From Bryobacterales bacterium (GTDB lineage: Bacteria > Acidobacteriota > Terriglobia > Bryobacterales > Bryobacteraceae), in the NCBI GenBank assembly GCA_003164075.1, contig PLRZ01000191.1, positions 459 to 8,961 of the forward strand: DNA of 8,503 nucleotides. The letters are read 5' to 3'. Each line of letters starts with the position of its first letter. Positions within the stretch are counted from its first letter, which is position 1. Of the stretch, positions 1-5,252 are shown in pieces. The translations under genes were made by a program, and so were the position numbers. The notes under the pieces were generated by a model. That model made no database searches, was not told the DNA's origin, and worked only from the letters and a program-made list of their open reading frames with translations.

Positions 1-2
1 TG

Positions 3-53
3 GAAGTTCTCAAACCGGCGGCCACAGCCCGTAAACCGAAGAGGCGGTCATGA
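3..53 (+). CDS. C-terminal tail of an upstream gene (5' end outside window)
   Basis: An open frame enters from the left edge and ends at TGA 51-53, encoding the tail EVLKPAATARKPKRRS. The stop overlaps the next gene's start as ATGA (50-53), the usual arrangement of translationally coupled genes. The Ala/Pro/Lys/Arg-rich tail resembles a disordered basic protein end. Sixteen residues cannot identify a family, and a chance open frame is possible. If real, the promoter of the membrane-stress cluster lies upstream of this window. Confidence 0.4.
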   Translation, partial: EVLKPAATARKPKRRS

Positions 54-676
54 ACTGGTCGGATTTTTATCTCGTCTGTTTCCTCGTGGGCTTCAGCCTC
101 AGCGCGTTGGCGCTGCTGGCCGGATCGGTGCACCTGCATTTTCCGCACCTGCATATGCATCACGGGGTCCACTTCCCGCGCGGCGTTTCGGGCGCGCGCG
201 GCGAGACGCCCTGGTTTAATTTCGGAACCATCGCCGCCTTCCTTGCCTGGTTCGGCGGCACGGGCTACCTGCTGGAGCACTACTATCACGTCTGGGTGGT
301 GATCGTCGTCGCCGTGGCCACGCTCAGCGGACTGGGAGCCGCGTCCGTGGTCTTCTGGTTCCTGGCCAAGGTGCTGATGGCCGACGATATCCCGCTCGAC
401 CCGGCCGATTACGACATGGTCGGGGTCCTGGGCCGCACCACCATTTCGATCCGTCCCGGCGGCACCGGCGAACTGGTGTTTACGCAAGGCGGAACCCGCC
501 ACGTGGCGGGTGCCCGCAGCGAGGAAGGCGCCGCCATCCCCAAAGGCATCGAGGTGATCGTCACCCGGTATGAAAAAGGGATTGCCTATGTGCGTCCCTT
601 TGAAGATGCCCTCGGGGAAGAAGAGTCGCGAGTTTCGAAGGACGAGGCCAGGCTTCGTCCAGAGGAGAAACGCTGA
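50..676 (+). CDS. NfeD/YuaF/YqiJ-like membrane protein with His-rich loop
   Basis: A 208-residue membrane protein placed directly before a flotillin gene, matching the known YuaF-YuaG (Bacillus) and YqiJ-YqiK (E. coli) pairs. Visible layout: hydrophobic helix about 6-26; a His-rich stretch 28-41 with seven His in 14 residues (28, 30, 33, 35, 37, 38, 41); a second hydrophobic segment about 58-76 containing AFLAWFGGTGYLL; a third about 80-108; then a soluble C-terminal half (about 120-185) with alternating beta-like strands such as VGVLGRTTISIRPGGTGEL, consistent with the OB-fold of NfeD-type proteins. The tail 186-208 is charged. The start is supported by AAGAGG at 39-44, five bases before ATG. 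In this family the OB domain is cytoplasmic and the protein works with its flotillin partner in membrane organisation. Family assignment rests on architecture and context rather than a diagnostic motif. Metal binding by the His stretch is inference. Confidence 0.8.
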   Translation: MNWSDFYLVCFLVGFSLSALALLAGSVHLHFPHLHMHHGVHFPRGVSGARGETPWFNFGTIAAFLAWFGGTGYLLEHYYHVWVVIVVAVATLSGLGAASVVFWFLAKVLMADDIPLDPADYDMVGVLGRTTISIRPGGTGELVFTQGGTRHVAGARSEEGAAIPKGIEVIVTRYEKGIAYVRPFEDALGEEESRVSKDEARLRPEEKR

Positions 677-681
677 ATTTT

Positions 682-2130
682 ATGATTCTCAATCCTCCGC
701 TCCTGATCGCCGCCGGTTGTGTACTGGCGATCATGTTCCTCATGGCCGTGATGGCCAAACTGTACCGGAAGGCCGGTCCCCACGAGGCCCTCATCGTCTA
801 CGGTTTCGGCGGCACCCGCGTCATCAAGGGACGCGGCACCATCATCTACCCCATGGTGCAATCCTGCCGTGGACTGTCGCTCGAGCTGATGTCGTTTGAC
901 GTCGCGCCGAAACAGGACCTCTACACCCGCCAGGGTGTGGCCGTCACGGTCGAAGCCGTAGCGCAGATCAAAGTGAAGTCCGATCCCGAATCCATTCTCA
1001 CGGCGGCCGAACAGTTTCTCACCAAGCCGCCCGACGAGCGCGAAGGCCTCATCCGCCTGGTAATGGAAGGCCACCTGCGCGGCATCATCGGACAACTCAC
1101 CGTCGAAGAAATCGTGAAGCAGCCCGAAATGGTGGGCGACCGCATGCGCTCCACCTGTGCCGACGACATGAATAAGATGGGGCTGGAAGTGATTTCCTTC
1201 ACCATCAAGGAAGTCCGCGACAAGAACGATTACATCAGCAACATGGGCCGCCCCGACGTGGCCCGCATCAAGCGCGACGCCGACGTGGCCACCGCCGAAG
1301 CCGACCGCGACACCGCCATCCGCCGCGCCGTGGCATCCCGCGAAGCCGCGGTGGCCAAAGCCCAGGCCGACCAGGAACGCGTACTCGCGGAGACCCTCTC
1401 GCAGGCCAAACAGGCCGAAGCCCAGCGCGACCTCGAAGTGAAAAAAGCCGAATACCTGGAGATGGTCAAGAAGCAGCAGGCCACCGCCGACAAGGCTTAC
1501 GAAATCCAAGGCAACATCATGCAACAGCAGGTGCGCGCCGAGGAAGTCACCATCCACCAGATCGAAAAAGAACACGAAGTCAAAGTGCAGGACGCCGAAA
1601 TTCTGCGCCGCGACCGCGAATTGACGGCCACGGTCTACAAGCAGGCCGAGTACGAGCGCAAGCGCATCGAAACCCTGGCCGAGGCCGAAAAATCGCGCCT
1701 CATCATGGAAGCCGAAGGCCACGCCGCCGCCATCCGCACGCAGGGCGAAGCCGAAGCCGAGATTATTTTCAAGAAGGGCGAAGCCGAAGCCAAGGCCATG
1801 AACGTGAAAGCCGAGGCCTACCAGGAATTCAACCAGGCGGCTATCGTCGACAAACTGATCACCAACATGCCCGAGATTGTCAGGGCCCTGGCCGCGCCGC
1901 TGGCCAACGTGGACAAGATTACCATCGTATCCACGGGCAACGGCGACTCCGCGGGGATGCACAAGATCACGGGTGACATTACCCAAATGGCGGCGCAGAT
2001 CCCCGCACTTTTCGAAACGCTTTCGGGCATGCCCTTCAGCGAACTCTTCGCCAAAGTGCGGTTGATCGGCGACAAATCGCCCACGCCCGGGGATACGGCA
2101 AAGGGCACTAACACAGCACCGCGAGCATAA
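682..2130 (+). CDS. flotillin family protein (SPFH domain; FloT/YuaG/YqiK type)
   Basis: A 482-residue scaffold protein of the flotillin family, which form oligomeric assemblies on the inner membrane and organise membrane microdomains. N-terminal hydrophobic segment about 5-24 anchors it. The SPFH region runs about 30-190, with the typical opening GPHEALIVYGFGGTRVIKG (32-50) and QGVAVTVEAVAQIKVK (84-99). A long Ala/Glu-rich coiled coil follows, about 195-380, with the family's EAEA repeats (357-360, 367-370). The C-terminal part LITNMPEIVRALAAPLANVDKI (about 392-413) is the conserved flotillin end, followed by a Pro/Thr-rich disordered tail. Length is near-normal for FloT/YqiK. It starts five bases after the NfeD-like stop. 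The only Shine-Dalgarno candidate, AGAGGAG at 661-667, is 14 bases from ATG, so coupling to the previous gene may help initiation. FloT versus YqiK orthology cannot be settled by eye, so no symbol is given. Confidence 0.95.
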   Translation: MILNPPLLIAAGCVLAIMFLMAVMAKLYRKAGPHEALIVYGFGGTRVIKGRGTIIYPMVQSCRGLSLELMSFDVAPKQDLYTRQGVAVTVEAVAQIKVKSDPESILTAAEQFLTKPPDEREGLIRLVMEGHLRGIIGQLTVEEIVKQPEMVGDRMRSTCADDMNKMGLEVISFTIKEVRDKNDYISNMGRPDVARIKRDADVATAEADRDTAIRRAVASREAAVAKAQADQERVLAETLSQAKQAEAQRDLEVKKAEYLEMVKKQQATADKAYEIQGNIMQQQVRAEEVTIHQIEKEHEVKVQDAEILRRDRELTATVYKQAEYERKRIETLAEAEKSRLIMEAEGHAAAIRTQGEAEAEIIFKKGEAEAKAMNVKAEAYQEFNQAAIVDKLITNMPEIVRALAAPLANVDKITIVSTGNGDSAGMHKITGDITQMAAQIPALFETLSGMPFSELFAKVRLIGDKSPTPGDTAKGTNTAPRA

Positions 2131-2160
2131 TAAGCGAGCGGCCTTCGAAAGGAGAAAACA

Positions 2161-2823
2161 ATGGCACTTTTAGAACGAGTCTCAACCTTGATTCGCGCCA
2201 ATCTCAACGACCTTGTCGATAAGGCCGAAGATCCCGAAAAAATGATCAAGCAGGTCATCCTGGACATGCAGAACCAGTTGCTCCAGGTGAAAACCCAGGT
2301 AGCCATTTCCATCGCCGACCAGCACGTTCTGGAGCGCAAGTACAAAGAGAGCGAGGAGAGCGCCCAGCAGTGGGTCCACCGCGCCGAACTGGCCGTCGAC
2401 AAGCAGGACGACGCGCTGGCCCGCGCCGCCGTGGAACGCTCCATGAGCTACCAGTCCATGACCGAAAGCTTCCACCAACAGGTGGAAGACCAAAAAACGC
2501 AAGTCGAAAATCTCAAGACGGCGCTCCTCAAACTCCAGCAGAAGCTGGTGGAGGCCGAATCCAAGAGCGACATGCTGATCGCCCAACACCGCCGCTCGCG
2601 CGCCCTGGGCAAAGCCACCGACGCCAGCCGCACGATTGGCGACCAATCCAACGCCGCCGCCTTCGATCGCATGAAGAACAAAGTGATGCACAGCGAAGCG
2701 GCCACGCAGGCCAAGTCGGAATTGCTCGCCGACAACGTCGACGACAAGTTCGCCGCCATGGAGAAGCAGGACGAGATCGAGCGCCTGCTGAACGACATCA
2801 AGTCCAAACGCAAAGTGGGATGA
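2161..2823 (+). CDS. pspA: PspA/IM30 family envelope-stress protein
   Basis: A 220-residue, almost wholly helical protein of the PspA/IM30 (Vipp1, LiaH) family. These peripheral proteins, related to ESCRT-III, coat damaged inner membrane and maintain its barrier. Evidence: the N-terminal amphipathic helix MALLERVSTLIRANLNDLVD followed by AEDPEKMIKQVILDM (22-36), the family hallmark; long charged coiled-coil helices through about residue 150; length at the family norm of 220-230. An excellent Shine-Dalgarno AAAGGAG (2148-2154) lies six bases before ATG. The gap after the flotillin gene is 30 bases with no hairpin, so co-transcription is likely. No PspF, PspB or PspC gene is visible, so the E. 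coli control circuit is absent here. Placement beside NfeD-like and flotillin genes fits the membrane-repair role. Confidence 0.95.
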   Translation: MALLERVSTLIRANLNDLVDKAEDPEKMIKQVILDMQNQLLQVKTQVAISIADQHVLERKYKESEESAQQWVHRAELAVDKQDDALARAAVERSMSYQSMTESFHQQVEDQKTQVENLKTALLKLQQKLVEAESKSDMLIAQHRRSRALGKATDASRTIGDQSNAAAFDRMKNKVMHSEAATQAKSELLADNVDDKFAAMEKQDEIERLLNDIKSKRKVG

Positions 2824-2835
2824 CCGCTTCCGGCC

Positions 2836-3246
2836 ATGCAGAAGCTCTTCCATTTCGACTGCCCGCGGGAGGTGTACCAGGCCGACGCCTGCGTCATCTC
2901 CTGCTTCGATTTCCGCTTTGACGTGCAGCTCCGCAAATTCCTGAAGCGCCGCGGAGTTGCCGTCTACGACCACGTCAAGATTCCCGGTTCGGTGAAAGCC
3001 GTAGTCTCGCCGGACCGGGACTCCGACCGCGATTTCGTGCTGGCCATGGTGCGCACGTCGATCCGGCTGCATGGTCCGCGCCGTCTATTGCTCTTCGCCC
3101 ACAACGAGTGCGGGGCGTACCCCGGCGTGCCCGTTGACGCGGTCGCCGCGGACGTCCTAAAAGCTGCCGGGTACTTCGCGAGCGCCGAGCCGGCGCTACA
3201 ACTGGAATCGTTCTTCTGCGATTTCGACGGTATCTACGGGCTGTAG
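2836..3246 (+). CDS. short beta-carbonic-anhydrase-like protein
   Basis: A 136-residue protein carrying the complete zinc signature of beta-class carbonic anhydrases: Cys23-x-Asp25-x-Arg27 (ISCFDFRFD) and His89-x-x-Cys92 (FAHNECGAY). In that family the Cys2His set binds zinc and the Asp-Arg dyad supports the active site, for hydration of CO2. The protein is clearly shorter than usual enzymes (about 170-220 residues) and lacks the N-terminal helices and much of the C-terminal part, so activity is uncertain. No signal peptide; presumably cytoplasmic. ATG lies 12 bases after the pspA stop with no clear Shine-Dalgarno, so it may depend on coupling. It ends the plus-strand cluster, immediately before the long inverted repeat. 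It could instead be a non-enzymatic zinc protein of the same fold. Confidence 0.75.
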   Translation: MQKLFHFDCPREVYQADACVISCFDFRFDVQLRKFLKRRGVAVYDHVKIPGSVKAVVSPDRDSDRDFVLAMVRTSIRLHGPRRLLLFAHNECGAYPGVPVDAVAADVLKAAGYFASAEPALQLESFFCDFDGIYGL

Positions 3247-3261
3247 ATCTGAACAAAAACT

Positions 3262-3356
3262 AATGGCCACGGATGAACACGGATAAACACGGATAAAACA
3301 AGATCTTAAACAAGATCTGTCTTATCCGTGTTTATCCGTGTTCATCCGTGGCCATT
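3262..3356. repeat. perfect 35-bp inverted repeat of ACGGATAAAC-type units, possible bidirectional terminator
   Basis: Arms 3262-3296 and 3322-3356 are perfect reverse complements (35 of 35), separated by a 25-base spacer. Each arm is three tandem 10-base units (ACGGATGAAC, ACGGATAAAC, ACGGATAA) behind AATGGCC. The spacer holds two AGATCT sites (3301-3306, 3313-3318) that could pair further; a third AGATCT is at 3245-3250. It sits between convergent genes, 15 bases after the carbonic-anhydrase-like stop and 3 bases beyond the permease stop. Transcripts from either side could form a strong hairpin, so a terminator or mRNA-end stabiliser is plausible. Similar ACGGATAAACACGGAT strings recur as dispersed repeats in several environmental bacterial genomes, as I recall. 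No transposase is present. Confidence 0.9.
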
Positions 3357-3359
3357 CAT

Positions 3360-4448
3360 CTACTCGTACGCCAGCGCCTCCACCACGTCATGGCGCGCCG
3401 CCCGCAGGCCCGGATACAACGCCCCCGCCAGCGCGCCCACAATCGAAATCGCCGTCGCGATGGGCCACCAATCGGGCACGATCACCGTTACCATCATGGG
3501 CGCGAAGACCTTTATCAGCCACCGCGCCCCATACGTCATCGCGATCCCCAGCACCGAGCCCACCAGCGCCAGCAGCACCGTCTCCCGCAGCAGGCAGTCC
3601 AAAATAAACCATGGCGAACCGCCGAGTGCCTTGAGAATGCCGATCTCGCGGGTCCGCTCCAGCACCGCCGTGTACATCGAGAGGAACACCACCAGAAAGC
3701 CCACCAGCGTGCCGATTCCGATGATCACGCGCGTGAAGGTGCGCAGCATGGGCACGTTGCTCTCGGTGAGCAGCGAGATGAAATCCTGCATGGAATAGAT
3801 CGGAAAAGTCGGCAGCTGCTCCTTTAGTTGGGCCACCGCCGCCGCGGTCCGCGTGGGATCCGTCAGCTTGACGTAGATGGCCGAAAGGCGGCCGTTATTC
3901 GCCGTGAGATCCTGCAGCCGCGCCAAATCGATGAACGCGCGCGAGAGCATGCCCGCTTCCACCACGCCGGCCACCCGCCACGTACGGTTGAGCAGTTCGA
4001 TCGAATCGCCCGCGCGTTTGCGGTTCTCGTTGGCGAAGATTTCGTCGAGCACGATATCGTCGGGGCCGGCAAAAGGACCGCCCTGCAAAAAGTGGAAGCC
4101 GCCGCTCATGGCGTTGAACTCCGCCAGGTCGATGCCGGTCACCGAGTTCAGCCCGCCGATGCCGTAGACGAATGTCCCCGTGGCCACGGCGATGCCCGGC
4201 TGTTGGCGCACCACGGTGAGCGCGCTGTCCGAAAATGTGCCGCTGAAGGAGAACACCGAACTGCCGGGCGTGCGGATCACGATATCGGCGCCCACCCCGC
4301 GGGCACGCTGTTGCGCGTCTTCCACCATCCCGCGGCTCAGCCCCACCAGGGTCAGCACCATGGTGACTTGCACGCCGATGGCGAGGGCGCTCACCAGCGT
4401 CCGCACGGGACGGCTCTTCAGGTTCTCGACGACCAGCCGGTTGATCAA
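3360..4448 (-). CDS. FtsX/MacB-type ABC transporter permease
   Basis: An inner-membrane permease of the MacB/LolC/FtsX type, about 362 residues from the start chosen here. Layout: TM1 about 15-39 after the family's basic entry KSRPVRTL; a large extracytoplasmic domain (about 40-235); TM2 about 241-263; the cytoplasmic signature ERTREIGILKALGG (264-277) that contacts the ATPase; TM3 about 289-311; TM4 about 329-347; ending AARHDVVEALAYE, as is usual. These proteins transmit ATP-driven movement to periplasmic partners (lipoprotein release, tripartite efflux) rather than form a channel. The start is uncertain: TTG at 4448 gives a slightly short N-terminus with no Shine-Dalgarno, and the coding-like stretch VTVSYV just upstream (4466-4449) has no ATG/GTG/TTG. 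An ATG at 4529 would overlap the divergent gene. No ABC ATPase is adjacent. Confidence 0.88.
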   Translation of the reverse strand: MINRLVVENLKSRPVRTLVSALAIGVQVTMVLTLVGLSRGMVEDAQQRARGVGADIVIRTPGSSVFSFSGTFSDSALTVVRQQPGIAVATGTFVYGIGGLNSVTGIDLAEFNAMSGGFHFLQGGPFAGPDDIVLDEIFANENRKRAGDSIELLNRTWRVAGVVEAGMLSRAFIDLARLQDLTANNGRLSAIYVKLTDPTRTAAAVAQLKEQLPTFPIYSMQDFISLLTESNVPMLRTFTRVIIGIGTLVGFLVVFLSMYTAVLERTREIGILKALGGSPWFILDCLLRETVLLALVGSVLGIAMTYGARWLIKVFAPMMVTVIVPDWWPIATAISIVGALAGALYPGLRAARHDVVEALAYE

Positions 4449-4470
4449 GACGTATGATACCGTAACGGCG
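4449..4470. promoter_or_regulatory. very short divergent intergenic gap with a TATGAT -10-like box
   Basis: Only 22 bases separate the proposed TTG start of the permease and ATG 4471 of the LolA-like gene. TATGAT at 4453-4458 matches the sigma-70 -10 consensus at five of six positions on the plus strand, and TATCAT reads on the minus strand at nearly the same place (4459-4454). No convincing -35 element lies 16-18 bases upstream in either direction. If used, both transcripts would be nearly leaderless. Promoters inside the coding regions are equally possible. Confidence 0.2.
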
Positions 4471-5157
4471 ATGCCGACCCGTTCCGCGTTCGCCGCTCTG
4501 CTGCGCCTCTGCCTGCCGATCTGCCTCATACCGGCGTGCGCCCCGTGCCAGCCCACCGCCAGCTTCCTCTCCCTGATGGATAAATTCGCGCGCACTTTTG
4601 CCGGCGCCAGGGCCAATATTCGCAGCACCAACCACGTCCAGGGGGTGCCGGAAGACGACGTTGAAACCGGCACGATTTTCGTGAAGCGCTCCGGCGGCAA
4701 GACGCAGTTTCGAATCGACTTCACCGAGCCCAACGCCTATACCGCGGTCGTGGGGGACAAGGCCGCCGAAGTCTACCATCCCAAGCTCAATGAAATTCAG
4801 GTGTACGACATCCGCGCGTATAAGGACATCGCGCAGAAGCTGTTCCTGTTGGGGTTCGGCATGCCCGGCAGCGAACTGGCGGCCAACTACACAATCCGCA
4901 ATTTGAAGCACGAGACCGTCGACGCGCAGGCCGCCACTTACATGGAGCTCATACCCAAATCGCAGGACGTACAGAAGCAGCTCAAGAGCGTCGAGATATG
5001 GATTGCGGACGCCACTTTGTGCCCCGTGCGCCAGACCTTCCATTTGCCCGATGGCGGCTCGCGGACCGCGCAATTCTCTTCCCTGGAGGTGAATCCCAAG
5101 TTGCCCGGCAACACATTCGATCTGCCGAAGAATGCCGAACGCAGGCGCGTGAATTAG
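4471..5157 (+). CDS. LolA-like outer-membrane lipoprotein-sorting family protein
   Basis: A 228-residue exported protein. The start at ATG 4471 gives a signal-like N-terminus: Arg4, hydrophobic about 6-22, then Cys-rich LIPACAPC. IPAC (20-23) is lipobox-like, so it may itself be a lipoprotein anchored at Cys23; signal peptidase I cleavage is the alternative. The mature part has the LolA/LolB-like character of beta strands: GTIFVKRSGGKTQFRIDF (about 67-84), then YTAVVGDKAAEVYHPKLNEI and a C-terminal VNPKLPGNTFDLPKNAE, typical of the end of LolA-like domains (strands followed by FDLP). LolA shuttles lipoproteins across the periplasm in a half-barrel; many relatives have unknown cargo. It is divergent from a LolC/MacB-like permease, which supports an envelope transport role. 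A TTG in frame at 4441 is a less likely start. No good Shine-Dalgarno is visible. Confidence 0.75.
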   Translation: MPTRSAFAALLRLCLPICLIPACAPCQPTASFLSLMDKFARTFAGARANIRSTNHVQGVPEDDVETGTIFVKRSGGKTQFRIDFTEPNAYTAVVGDKAAEVYHPKLNEIQVYDIRAYKDIAQKLFLLGFGMPGSELAANYTIRNLKHETVDAQAATYMELIPKSQDVQKQLKSVEIWIADATLCPVRQTFHLPDGGSRTAQFSSLEVNPKLPGNTFDLPKNAERRRVN

Positions 5158-5178
5158 AACGCGCCGCTCCCAGTTTTT
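5144..5178 (+). terminator. weak intrinsic terminator over the LolA-like stop codon
   Basis: GGCGCGT (5144-5150) pairs perfectly with ACGCGCC (5159-5165) around an eight-base loop that contains the TAG stop. A run of five T follows at 5174-5178, but eight bases lie between stem and T tract, more than in a standard intrinsic terminator. It ends transcription toward the convergent pyrD gene if functional. Confidence 0.35.
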
Positions 5179-5209
5179 CTCTGTGCTCTCTGTCTCCTCT
5201 GTGCTCTCT
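5174..5209 (+). repeat. CTCTGTG-type low-complexity dispersed repeat, copy 1
   Basis: A pyrimidine-rich stretch of imperfect CTCTGTG/CTCTCTGT units immediately after the LolA-like gene. A related copy lies at 5259-5288 in the same orientation, with unique sequence 5210-5252 between them. Strings of this type (in reverse, CACAGAGACACAGAG) are familiar as intergenic dispersed repeats in many environmental bacterial genomes; the genome-wide copy number here is not known from this window. Confidence 0.7.
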
Positions 5210-5252
5210 CAAAGGACGACGAGACGATCTCCATTTTTCACGTCACCCTTCC

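Noticed and set aside
586..1986. A 466-codon open frame antisense to the flotillin gene
   Set aside because: Its protein is a Gly/Phe/His/Leu-rich low-complexity chain that mirrors the Glu/Ala/Lys codons of the flotillin coiled coil. It has no motif and no ribosome site, and it is explained by high GC and codon bias.
2824..2835. Separate promoter or terminator between pspA and the carbonic-anhydrase-like gene
   Set aside because: The gap is 12 bases with no hairpin or promoter-like boxes; co-transcription is simpler.
2182..3072. A 296-codon antisense frame across pspA and the carbonic-anhydrase-like gene
   Set aside because: It is the complement of strongly coding, helical sequence and has no recognisable domain. 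The plus-strand genes carry clear family motifs.
3262..3356. CRISPR array, suggested by repeated ACGGATAAAC units
   Set aside because: Units are 10 bases, directly adjacent with no unique spacers, and the second set is an inverted arm. No cas gene is nearby.
3895..5073. A 392-codon minus frame spanning the permease and LolA-like genes
   Set aside because: It crosses two well-supported genes in shifted frames, with Arg/Gly/Ala-rich composition typical of shadow frames.
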